The notes under the pieces are model-generated. The model was not told where the DNA came from. It made no database searches and saw only the letters and a list, made by a program, of their open reading frames with translations. Of a stretch of 64,000 bases of DNA, positions 27,120-35,238 are shown one piece after another. The translations under genes were made by a program, and so were the position numbers. This DNA is from Litoreibacter roseus (lineage in GTDB: Bacteria > Pseudomonadota > Alphaproteobacteria > Rhodobacterales > Rhodobacteraceae). Location of the stretch: positions 310,001 through 374,000 of the forward strand of contig NZ_BLJE01000002.1 of assembly GCF_009811795.1 (NCBI RefSeq), in the 5' to 3' direction. Position 1 is the first letter of the stretch. Every line of letters starts with the position of its first letter.

Positions 27120-28076
27120 ATGTCATTCACAACACGTTTTGCTGTTCTTGCGTCACTCGCCGCGATCATTGTCGCACCCGCGTGGGCCGAAACCCGTGTC
27201 ACCTACAAATCTGCAAAGGTGGGATCGTCCTATTACCAGATGGCGGTCCAGATTTCCGAAGCGATGAAGGCTGGGACGGATAGCGAGGTGTCTGTCACGG
27301 TCGAGGAAAGCCAAGGTTCTGTCCAGAATGTGATGGAGGTTCGGGCACGGGGCGCTGACTACGTGTTTACCACACCGCCTGCGCTGGTCGGTTTGGCACA
27401 GGCCGGCAAGGCGATGTTCGAAGGCAAGGGTGATCCTGCCTTCGATGAGATCCGCGCCTTGTTCCCCATTCCGTCCTTGACCATGCATTTCGTCATGTCC
27501 GAGGCCAGTGGCGTGAAAAGCTTCTCAGAGATGGAAGGCAAGACAATCCTTCTGGGAAGCGGTTCTTTCGGGGCGCGTGAAGGGGCCAAATACCTCGAAC
27601 TTTTCGGGTTGCAGGACAAGGTGACCATCGCGGACTCTGAGCTTTCAAATGCCGTCAGTGCTTTGAAGAACGGCCAGATCGACGGGTTTGTTACGGCCGG
27701 ATCTTATCCCGCGCCGAACGTCATAGAAGCGGCCGCATCGACGGGTGTCACGGTTTTGTCCCTGAGCGAGGATCAGATTGCGAAATCCAAACGGACGCCA
27801 TTGACGATCCCTGCTGGCACATATGCTGGGCAGTCAGAAGCCATCACCACGACGTCTTTGCCTGTCGTGGCCTATACGACATCTAAGATGGATGACGAGA
27901 CAGCCTATCTTTTGACCAAAACGTACTGGGATATGAAAGCCGATATGGCAGGTGACGCCGCATGGTGGGACGGCGTGTCCACCGAGATGCTGAGCACGAT
28001 CACAACGACAATTCATCCAGGTGCGGTGCGCTACTACAAGGAGATCGGCGCTACTTTGAGCGATGCGCATATGTAG
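27120..28076 (+). CDS. TAXI-family TRAP transporter binding protein
   Basis: The 318-residue periplasmic protein has a signal peptide (MSFTTRFAVLASLAAIIVAP, cleavage near AWA-ETR). The TAXI pattern follows: YKSAKVGSSYYQMAVQISEA, VEESQGSVQNVMEVRARGAD, FVMSEASGVKSFSEMEGKTI, VLLGSGSFGAREGAKYL-like DNA-encoded loop and IPAGTYAGQSEAITTTSLPV. Members feed a fused 4TM-12TM permease, encoded next. The ATG at 27120 follows GGGAGGA; the upstream reading frame from 26916 runs inside the kinase gene and is not used. The ligand is unknown; some characterised family members bind glutamate or other dicarboxylic compounds. Confidence 0.92.
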   Translation: MSFTTRFAVLASLAAIIVAPAWAETRVTYKSAKVGSSYYQMAVQISEAMKAGTDSEVSVTVEESQGSVQNVMEVRARGADYVFTTPPALVGLAQAGKAMFEGKGDPAFDEIRALFPIPSLTMHFVMSEASGVKSFSEMEGKTILLGSGSFGAREGAKYLELFGLQDKVTIADSELSNAVSALKNGQIDGFVTAGSYPAPNVIEAAASTGVTVLSLSEDQIAKSKRTPLTIPAGTYAGQSEAITTTSLPVVAYTTSKMDDETAYLLTKTYWDMKADMAGDAAWWDGVSTEMLSTITTTIHPGAVRYYKEIGATLSDAHM

Positions 28077-28109
28077 TCTGGTTGCCGCGTTGTCTGAGCT
28101 ATTTGAGAC

Positions 28110-29897
28110 TTGATACCGGGATCTGCTGATCGCGCAGGTGGCGTCTGGGTCGCCTTGGGCGCGCTGACATGTGTGTTCCACATCGGTTTGATCTTTTCCG
28201 GGCTGGTTCCGAACCTTGTTGCACGCCCACTCCACATGGCGCTGATCCTGCCGTGGGTTTTTCTTATCGCACCCCTCAGCAAGGTCGGTGCCGTTCTCTG
28301 TGCAATTGGCGTTCTGGGTTGTGTCTGGATTGCGTGGAACCATGTGGACCTGCGCAATCAGTACGGCTTTCTTGAGGGCCAGTTTCAGATCGTCCTGGCA
28401 GTTGTGTTGCTTGTCATTGTGCTTGATGCGGCGCGCAGGATGATCGGTTGGCCGCTGCCTGTCGTGGCATTGTTCGCCCTGCTCTATGGCGTCTTGGGGC
28501 ACCATATTCCCGGAGAGTTTGGCCATGCGGGCACGCCCATACGCAGCTTTCTGGGGACGCTCGTTATCGCGGAAGGAGGCCTTTGGGGGAGCCTGACTGG
28601 TGTTTCAGTCGGGGTCGTGGCCATCTTTGTGATCTTTGGGGCGGTGTTGAACGCTGGTGAGGCCGGGCAGGGCTTTATGAATGTAGCTGCCGCCGCCGCA
28701 GGTCGGTTAAATGGCGGCGCGGCGAAGGTGGCGGTTCTATCATCGGCCTTGTTTGGATCGATATCTGGATCGGCGTCGGCCAATGTTGCATCAACCGGGG
28801 CGGTCACTTTGCCTGCGATGACCAAACTGGGCTATCCCAAGCGGCTGGCTGCGGCAGTCGAGGCTGTGGCATCTTCCGGTGGGCAAATCATGCCGCCGTT
28901 GATGGGGGCAGGCGCCTTTGTAATGGTTGAGCTCACCGGCGTGCCGTACGCACAAATTATCGTCGCTGCGCTTTTGCCCGCGATCCTCTACTTTCTTGCC
29001 GTCTGGATGGGCATAAACGCCTATGCGCAGCGCTACGACCTGAAGGGCGTGCCCGAGGACCAGCGACCGGATCGTCGCACCGTCCTAGTGACCTCCGTCT
29101 TCTTTCTGGTCCCTTTTTCGGTTCTGCTTTTCTCGATGTTTGTGCTGGGTTTCACGCCACAATACGCAGCGGCGCTTGCGATTTTTTCCGGGGTCGCCGC
29201 GCTCTTTTTTGACACCGCTTTCAAGGTGCAGATCGGCGGCGGGCTTCAACGACTTCGCCGCGCCATGGTTAATGCGGGTCAACAGGTTGCGATGATCGCG
29301 TCAATCATATTGTGCGCATCAATCATAATAGGCGTTCTGGGCATTACCGGGCTGGGTATCAAGATAACTTCGGGTATCCTCTCGGGTTCTGGTGGTGCAC
29401 TCTGGCCCGCTTTGTTGCTGACAGCGCTGGCTTGCCTGCTGCTGGGGATGGAGGTTCCGACGACCGCTGCCTATGTGATTTGCGTATCGGTCGCGGGACC
29501 CGCGCTGATTGAACTGGGGCTGGATCCCTTACAAGCGCATCTCTTTGTCTTTTGGTTCGCACTGCTTTCTACAATCACGCCACCGGTTTGTGGTGCTGTG
29601 TTTATCGCGGCCGGTATGATCGGGGAAAACTGGCTGAAGGTGGCGATAACTGCGATGGCGCTGGGCGTTGGTTTGTATCTGATACCTCTTGGAATGATCG
29701 CCAACGAAAACCTGATCCGCTTGCGAGAGCACCCGCTTGAAGCACTGATCGCATTTCTGCGTTTGGCGATCGGCCTCTCTTTGATTTCGTATGCATTGAT
29801 CGGCCGCTATCAAATCCTCTTGCGCGCACTCATGATTTTGTTGGGGCTCGGGCTCTTATTTTCAGGTGTAGTGCTGGTTTATCTGAGGCAACCATGA
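28110..29897 (+). CDS. TRAP transporter fused permease (4TM-12TM), TAXI type
   Basis: The 595-residue membrane protein combines the small (DctQ-like) and large (DctM-like) subunits in one chain, as in TAXI systems. N-terminal segments up to about residue 130 are followed by the DctM core: MNVAAAAAGRLNGGAAKVAV, LFGSISGSASANVASTGAVT, ASSGGQIMPPLMGAGAFVMV and MEVPTTAAYVICVSVAGPAL. STITPPVCGAVFIAAGMI closes the core. The start is TTG at 28110, 33 bases after the binding-protein stop; no ATG or GTG lies at a better position, so this start is moderately certain. The order binding protein then fused permease is standard. Confidence 0.9.
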   Translation: MIPGSADRAGGVWVALGALTCVFHIGLIFSGLVPNLVARPLHMALILPWVFLIAPLSKVGAVLCAIGVLGCVWIAWNHVDLRNQYGFLEGQFQIVLAVVLLVIVLDAARRMIGWPLPVVALFALLYGVLGHHIPGEFGHAGTPIRSFLGTLVIAEGGLWGSLTGVSVGVVAIFVIFGAVLNAGEAGQGFMNVAAAAAGRLNGGAAKVAVLSSALFGSISGSASANVASTGAVTLPAMTKLGYPKRLAAAVEAVASSGGQIMPPLMGAGAFVMVELTGVPYAQIIVAALLPAILYFLAVWMGINAYAQRYDLKGVPEDQRPDRRTVLVTSVFFLVPFSVLLFSMFVLGFTPQYAAALAIFSGVAALFFDTAFKVQIGGGLQRLRRAMVNAGQQVAMIASIILCASIIIGVLGITGLGIKITSGILSGSGGALWPALLLTALACLLLGMEVPTTAAYVICVSVAGPALIELGLDPLQAHLFVFWFALLSTITPPVCGAVFIAAGMIGENWLKVAITAMALGVGLYLIPLGMIANENLIRLREHPLEALIAFLRLAIGLSLISYALIGRYQILLRALMILLGLGLLFSGVVLVYLRQP

Positions 29898-29922
29898 TCT
29901 GCCGAACCTGAAAGCCGGCTCA

Positions 29923-30564
29923 TTATCCGGCCATCTGGCCGACGCGTTGTGTGATCATTTGGTAAGCCCGATGGCCGAACATGAAACCGGTGGCAAGTGC
30001 CAGTCCTACTGAATACCCCAACAGATGGCTGAGGACGTGCGGCGGCCAGTCGAGACCCCCAGAGATCAGCGGAGGATTTGTCAGCTCCCAGCCGATTTTG
30101 GCCAGACCCGCCGCTAGCAATGCAGCCCATAATTTTCGTGAGCCGTTTTGTACGCCGTAGATACACAGTGCTGCGAACAAAGTGTTAAGCACGCCGGACA
30201 AACCGCAATAGAGCGCGATTGAGGGGTCCAGAAGCACACCGAGCGAGATGACCATGCCGCCCGCGCAGACCAACCAGATCAGCTTGCGCGATCCGATCCA
30301 TCTTTCGAGCGGGATGCCGAGGGCAAACAGCCCAATCAGGTTTGGCATTAAATGCGCGGTGTCGAGATGGACAAGATGGGCAGTAACCAGACGCCAGACT
30401 TGCCCTTCCATGAGATCCCCGTCCGCATGGGCAAAGATTTCGAAACTGCCGGGCGCAAGCTGGGTCAAAGCGTGGACCACGAGGACAAGCGCGCCGAAGC
30501 CGAGCGTGGCGGGGGCCGCATATGCGGCCTCCGCGCTGCCCCGAAGAGAGGAGAGAACGTTCAC
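29923..30564 (-). CDS. Rhombosortase (rhomboid-family sorting protease)
   Basis: The 213-residue inner-membrane rhomboid protease has about six segments. It contains the conserved HLVHLDTAHLMPNLIGL (His71, Asn75), the catalytic Ser123 in YCGLSGVLNTLFAAL and the catalytic His180 in HVLSHLLGYSVGLAL. Short rhomboids with GLSGxL serine motifs lying beside a GlyGly-CTERM protein define rhombosortases, which cleave that tail during surface delivery. The upstream gene on the same strand encodes exactly such a substrate, and the GTG start here overlaps its stop (GTGA). This pairing makes rhombosortase more likely than a general rhomboid. Confidence 0.87.
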   Translation of the reverse strand: MNVLSSLRGSAEAAYAAPATLGFGALVLVVHALTQLAPGSFEIFAHADGDLMEGQVWRLVTAHLVHLDTAHLMPNLIGLFALGIPLERWIGSRKLIWLVCAGGMVISLGVLLDPSIALYCGLSGVLNTLFAALCIYGVQNGSRKLWAALLAAGLAKIGWELTNPPLISGGLDWPPHVLSHLLGYSVGLALATGFMFGHRAYQMITQRVGQMAG

Positions 30565-32801
30565 GAGCGGCCTCGCTTACCTTTGGTTCCGAACAAGCTC
30601 GCAAATCCTGCCAATGCGGCCAAGATCATGCCGAGGATACCCACATTGCCGGAGCCACCTCCACCGCCGCCACTGCGGGTCGGCGTATAGTTCGGCGCTG
30701 GCGACTGGAACATCGGCTGGGTCGTATCTGTCCGGTTCGATTGTACCGGCGCGCCAGCACGCTGTGCGGCTGCGTTGGTCTCTGTCTCTACGCGGTCGCG
30801 ATTGCGCCGCTCAATGCCCAATTCTTCGAAACGTTCCTGTCGCAAGGCAACCATGGCGGTGAGCGGTGTCAGAACGCCATGTTCAACAGACAGGTCGATC
30901 ACGTCGGTTTTCATGTCCGCGCTCTCACCCAAAAGCGCCATCTGCTCCATTCGGTTTTCGATCGCTTGAAATGCCCAAAGGCGCTCGATCTCAGGATTTC
31001 GTGTGGCGGTCTTGGGCAAGGACGCGACTGTCTCATACTGCACGCTCTCGCCCGCAATTTCGCCTGTCAGGGTCACACGCACATCGCCCTCGCCCCAATA
31101 ACGACCCAGAACGGACAACTGTTCACCCCGGTAGAGGGTTCGGATATCTTCGGCCTGGATGTCGGCGATGCGGACGTCGCCCTCCACGGCGTCGAGCTCG
31201 ATGTTGAGCCCGTTCAGCGCTTCATACCCGACCTTGTTTGCGGCTTCGACAAGCACACCCAATACATCGTCGGAGTTTGAGACAGAGACCGATGTCCCGC
31301 CGGACAAGCGGGTCATAGGCTCTAGCAACGGGCGATTTGCGCCAGTGCCCATAACGGCGGTGAACAGTCGGGTGTCCTGATTTTGAACGAGATCAAGGAA
31401 CCGCTTCGTTTCGGTCACGCCCACATTTGCCTCACCATCGGTGACCAGCACGATGGCACCTGTGCGATCAGCGTCGAGTGATCGTATAGCCAGGTCGAGC
31501 CCGGCATAGAGATTGGTGCTGCCCTCGGTCTGCAGAGCGCGGGCGCCCGCGGTCCATCGCGCCACGTTCTCAGGTGTCGCAGAGACCAGGCCGCCCGTCA
31601 GGTCGCGGGCGTTGTCACTGAAGGTGACGATTGAGAAGCGATCTTCGGGTGTCAGTTGAGCCAACGCGCGCGCGACGCCTTCCCCCAGAGTGGACAGCTT
31701 GGAGCCCATCGAACCCGACACATCGAGCACAAAGGCGAAGTCGCGCCCCCCGGTGATGGGTCCCAGATCCATGCCCGGTGTCAGGGTAAGCATGAACGTG
31801 CCTCGTCCTTCCGCGTCGGCCTTGTATGGTACAAGATCCACGCGGGCAGGCTGGTTCGCTACCTGACGCCAATACAGAACAATATCCGTATCAAGCCGCG
31901 TTGAATGCGCGTCCATCCGCCGTGCAGAAACCGGCATTTCGCCTTCAACGCCGGACTCGATGACCGCGCCGTCCAGTATGACTTCGCTGCCGCCAATTGC
32001 GTCCCATTCGCTTTCAGCGTCCGGATTATGCGCCGTTGGCGTCAGTACCGGTGCGGTGCCTGCGTCGTCTTGCGCGGGTAGGTCGATCACGTTGCGTCCG
32101 TCGCCCAGCGAGATGCGCCAGCCATCCGCCGTTCGTTCCGTGTGGGCGTTTGGATGCGCGGGCAGGCGCACCGCCTCTATCGGGTAGTCGGTGCGCAACT
32201 CCATGTCGAAGGCGAACCGGCCCGTTATGTCCTCGCTCATGTCCCAGAAAGCGATCCGGTCTTCGTTCGTGCTTTGGCGTTCCAGCGGATAAACGTAGCG
32301 TCCGATGCCACCTTCAAGGCGCGCGGGTTGCACATAGGTCAGCCGCACCATCACGTCGCCGCCTGCTGGAACAGGGGTCACCCGCATGTCGAACGCGTAA
32401 TGGTTGTCCTGTTCAGCAATAGCTGCCTCGCGGCCTGCTGCACGCTCATCCTCATAGATCTGACGGCCACGCTCGCGCTCAATAACCTCGCCAACGACCG
32501 GCTGGCCATCGATCCAATAGGTAAACTCTGTCACCGCAGCCTTTTCCGGCACTGGGAACGAATAGCGGGCCTCCGCTGCGGCTGCGCCGGGATTGGCGAA
32601 GCGCTGCTCAATCGTGGTGATCGCATAGCCATCTTCGAGGACCACCTGAACCTCGTGATCTGCAAGTTCGAGCGGTTGCTGCGTACCTGCGGGCGTTAAC
32701 AAACCCGCCGCTTCGGCAGCGGGCGAGATCACCAGAGGCGCCACGCCAAGCGACGCCGCCAAGGCGAGAGATGAGACAGTCGGGATGAAGGATCGGATCA
32801 T
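30561..32801 (-). CDS. VIT/VWA-domain protein with GlyGly-CTERM sorting tail
   Basis: The 746-residue protein has a signal peptide (cleavage near AEA-AGLL) and a VIT domain (TTIEQRFANPGAAAAEARYS, PVPAGGDVMVRLTYVQPARL). A VWA domain follows with MIDAS motif FVLDVSGSMGSK and VLVTDGEANVGVTET, then a C-terminal ITIH-like region. The end is a sorting tail: a run of six glycines with serine and asparagine, a hydrophobic span (VGILGMILAALAGFASLFG) and basic KGKRGRS. It is read by the overlapping rhombosortase gene. The start at 32801 has AGGAG eight bases upstream; the earlier in-frame ATG at 32825 lies inside an operator-like palindrome. It is a domain-level paralogue of the exosortase substrate at 22767. 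Confidence 0.9.
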   Translation of the reverse strand: MIRSFIPTVSSLALAASLGVAPLVISPAAEAAGLLTPAGTQQPLELADHEVQVVLEDGYAITTIEQRFANPGAAAAEARYSFPVPEKAAVTEFTYWIDGQPVVGEVIERERGRQIYEDERAAGREAAIAEQDNHYAFDMRVTPVPAGGDVMVRLTYVQPARLEGGIGRYVYPLERQSTNEDRIAFWDMSEDITGRFAFDMELRTDYPIEAVRLPAHPNAHTERTADGWRISLGDGRNVIDLPAQDDAGTAPVLTPTAHNPDAESEWDAIGGSEVILDGAVIESGVEGEMPVSARRMDAHSTRLDTDIVLYWRQVANQPARVDLVPYKADAEGRGTFMLTLTPGMDLGPITGGRDFAFVLDVSGSMGSKLSTLGEGVARALAQLTPEDRFSIVTFSDNARDLTGGLVSATPENVARWTAGARALQTEGSTNLYAGLDLAIRSLDADRTGAIVLVTDGEANVGVTETKRFLDLVQNQDTRLFTAVMGTGANRPLLEPMTRLSGGTSVSVSNSDDVLGVLVEAANKVGYEALNGLNIELDAVEGDVRIADIQAEDIRTLYRGEQLSVLGRYWGEGDVRVTLTGEIAGESVQYETVASLPKTATRNPEIERLWAFQAIENRMEQMALLGESADMKTDVIDLSVEHGVLTPLTAMVALRQERFEELGIERRNRDRVETETNAAAQRAGAPVQSNRTDTTQPMFQSPAPNYTPTRSGGGGGGSGNVGILGMILAALAGFASLFGTKGKRGRS

Positions 32802-32811
32802 TTTGCACTCC

Positions 32812-32861
32812 TGAACGTTGTTCATATTTTTCAGATAGCAGTAGCTTGAACGTTGTTCAAG
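32812..32861 (-). promoter_or_regulatory. Tandem operator-like palindromes upstream of the GlyGly-CTERM VIT/VWA gene
   Basis: Two copies of TGAACGTTGTTCA occur at 32812-32824 and 32847-32859. The second extends to the 17-base inverted repeat CTTGAAC-N3-GTTCAAG (32845-32861). Centres are 35 bases apart, and the first copy touches the ribosome-binding site of the gene starting at 32801. The form (TTGAAC-N3-GTTCAA) resembles TetR-family operators. No TetR gene is in the window. Confidence 0.65.
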
Positions 32862-33139
32862 AAAAATTTTAAAGAGAAATCACGCCACCCTAACAAGTGC
32901 TTTAGCCCAAAAAACGTGATCGAGAAATCTTACAAAATATTGATATAATTATATAATAGGAAAGTATTGACCTCTTTTCGAAGCGCCGCTCAGGGTCAAA
33001 CTAAGAAAATTAACTATTCGATATGTCGGTCCGTTCGTGCCTCTTGTCGAAGGAATGATCTTCGCCAACCGCGTCGAACGAATCTCTTGAACTGGCTCGG
33101 TACAGCTTTCGGTCATTACGTTCAGTTGGCTTAAAGACG
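32862..33139. other. AT-rich non-coding stretch
   Basis: About 280 bases, distinctly AT-rich in the first half (around 32870-33010, including TATATAATTATA-like runs). No supported reading frame or RNA gene was found. It probably carries the promoter of the VIT/VWA gene on the left and borders a transposase remnant on the right. Confidence 0.5.
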
Positions 33140-33360
33140 CTGGCCAGAGATGGGAGGATATGAGGCGCTAGATAGACGGGAAGGGGCGTCCCCTACGGGA
33201 TCAATCGAAAGACCCGAAACTTCGGCGCTATGATAAAATCTACGACCGCGTCGGGCTCTTATTGGCCGCCCGTTGGTAGGCTTGCGTAAAATATTGCGGG
33301 CTAGCCGACTACATAAACGAACTCGAAGAGACTACTTCCTGATCGGCCTGAGATCATTTC
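33140..33360 (+). pseudogene. Degraded IS5-family-like transposase 3' remnant
   Basis: Short peptides typical of the C-terminal part of IS5-type transposases appear in order but in shifting frames. They are GGYEALDRR, then GVPYGINRKTRN, RRYDKIYDR, VGRLA and finally ILRASRLHKRTRRDYFLIGL. The last matches the family pattern R-x-A-T-R-Y-D-K-x-x-R-N-F-L. Several stops and frameshifts interrupt them. No inverted repeats bounding an element were found, so only a relic is present. The peptide order argues against chance, but the identification is from memory of the family and is tentative. Confidence 0.5.
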
Positions 33361-33361
33361 C

Positions 33362-34795
33362 TCAGTCGCTTTCGACAGTATCCGTGTCAACGAGGATCCA
33401 TGCGCTCAGGGCACTGGCTGCGGCAAGGCCTGCTCCGGCCCAAGCGGCAGCAGCCAGCCCGGCAGTCAGATTATCTGATGATCCAATCAGGACGAGCCCC
33501 AAAAACGCGGTGGCTACAAGGCCAGCGATCCGAGAAATGGCATTGTTGATTCCAGATGCAACACCGGAATAGCGGTCCCCCGCGCTGGCCAGAACAGCCG
33601 ATGTCAAAGGTGCGACGCTGGCCGCCATCCCAAGTGCCAGCAAAACAAGCGCTGGAAAGATATCCCGCCAATAGCTGATATCGTTGGCGGGAATGAGGGT
33701 GAAGAACAGAAACCCGCACCCAACCAGAACCGAGCCCATGGTCAGGATCAGCCGGGTTCCTAGCCGTTCGGCGAGGGTTCCGCCGACCATTCGTGACAGG
33801 AGTCCAAGTATCAGGGGAAACGGCAGAATCGCCGCCCCTGCCGCGGTCGCACCATATCCTAGGTCGCGGATCAAAACGTAAGGCAGCAAGACAAGCAGAC
33901 CGCCGAGGGCCATATAGAGAAACAGGGTCAGCAAAGAGAGGCCGGAGAACGTCGAGCTACCGAAAAGCGCAAGGGGGGTCATTGCGGCGTCACCCTTGCG
34001 GTGTTCTACATAAAGAAATGCACCGACCAAGACCAAGCCCGCGACGCTGGCCCCAATGACAGTCGGAGTTGGGCCGCGTCCGGGCAGAGCGATCAGCGCC
34101 CAGATCAGCGCCAAGAGCCCTGCACCGATCAAACCGGCACCCAACCAATCCAGTGGCGCGCGGTCGCCTACACTTGCTCTGCTTTCCCGAACAGAGCGAC
34201 GTGCAACCAAATAGGCAAAAATGGCCACGGGCACCACGGCAACGAACGCCCACCGCCATCCCGCGACATCTACAATGATCCCGCCCAGAAGAGGCGCTAA
34301 AGCGCCCGCCGCAGCCCCTGCAGCAGCCCAAGTTCCGACCGCCCGTCCGCGCTCCTTTCCCGAAAAGCCGTCTGCGATGATTGCAAGCGATGTCGGTGCA
34401 ATCATGGCGGCTCCGACTCCTTCAAGCGCGCGACCGATCAGTAAAACCGGGAAGTTCCATGCAACGGCGCACAGAAGGCATGCCGCGGCAAAAATCACGA
34501 GGCCCATTTGAAAAACGCGCTTGCGCCCGTAATGATCCCCTGCGGCCCCAAAGATCAACACAAGTGCGCCCAAAGGCAGCAGGTAGGCGTTCACGATCCA
34601 CTGCGCACCTGTCGCACCAGTGCCGAATTCATCCTGCATCACAGGCAACGCCACGTTGATGATAGAGCCCACTACGAAGGCAAGGCTTGATCCTGCGACA
34701 GTTGCGATCAGCGTCCCGCGCTTGTCGGGACACGGGCTGTCAGCTTCAGGTTTGCCAGCAACAACGTTGCAAGGGAGAGGCAATGCGTTTGTCAT
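33362..34795 (-). CDS. MFS transporter, DHA2 (EmrB/QacA-like) family
   Basis: The 477-residue inner-membrane protein has about 14 hydrophobic segments. It carries the major-facilitator signatures GAAGDHYGRKRVFQMG (loop 2-3, motif A) and motif C-like GALAPLLGGIIVDVAGWRW, with SIINVALPVMQDEFGTGATG in segment one, as in drug:H+ antiporters. The start at 34795 follows AAGGGGGA by seven bases; the longer frame from 34870 has no support. The gene ends beside the transposase remnant. Substrate is unknown. It is divergent from hmuS, and nothing links it to heme except adjacency. Confidence 0.9.
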   Translation of the reverse strand: MTNALPLPCNVVAGKPEADSPCPDKRGTLIATVAGSSLAFVVGSIINVALPVMQDEFGTGATGAQWIVNAYLLPLGALVLIFGAAGDHYGRKRVFQMGLVIFAAACLLCAVAWNFPVLLIGRALEGVGAAMIAPTSLAIIADGFSGKERGRAVGTWAAAGAAAGALAPLLGGIIVDVAGWRWAFVAVVPVAIFAYLVARRSVRESRASVGDRAPLDWLGAGLIGAGLLALIWALIALPGRGPTPTVIGASVAGLVLVGAFLYVEHRKGDAAMTPLALFGSSTFSGLSLLTLFLYMALGGLLVLLPYVLIRDLGYGATAAGAAILPFPLILGLLSRMVGGTLAERLGTRLILTMGSVLVGCGFLFFTLIPANDISYWRDIFPALVLLALGMAASVAPLTSAVLASAGDRYSGVASGINNAISRIAGLVATAFLGLVLIGSSDNLTAGLAAAAWAGAGLAAASALSAWILVDTDTVESD

Positions 34796-35238
34796 TCTAT
34801 GTCCCCCTTGCCGTCGCCCCGGGTCCGTTGCTTGCCCAAGAACGCCATGGATCAACGCCGAAATCAACACCGCGACAGGGACAACAGCCTATGCCCGCGT
34901 ATACGTCTATGCCTGCTCAATCTTGTTGGTCATCTAAACCCCTTAAGATGCTTCTGGAGGCGTTCTGTGTCTTTCGCTGCGTGAACCAACGTCCCGGTTG
35001 GGCGTCTTTAAGCATTGAAACCGTAACCAAAAGGCTCGACGGGCTGTCTGGTCAGATTCAAAGCAGTTTACGGCTCAAACGGAACAGCGCGCCAATAAGA
35101 CCAGGTTGACGTGTGTGATAGCACGTCTTGTCACGGCAAGATAAACCGACTATTTCTATCAGGAAAGAGGTATCGTCCCAGCCAAGCCACAGTGCCAAGC
35201 CATCCAAGTTAAGTATAACAACCGGAGCTTGGCCTGCT
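34796..35238. other. Long intergenic region between the MFS gene and hmuS
   Basis: A 443-base divergent gap. Open frames here are shadows without family features. The inverted repeat GACGTG-N8-CACGTC at 35108-35127 lies about 110 bases before hmuS and could be a regulator site. No recognisable Irr (ICE) or Fur box was found by eye. Confidence 0.4.

Noticed and set aside
34687-35109. 140-residue open frame crossing the MFS start into the intergenic region
   Set aside because: Half is antisense to the MFS gene, the rest has no family pattern, and no ribosome site precedes it. A signal-like start (34781 onward) is not followed by a convincing domain.
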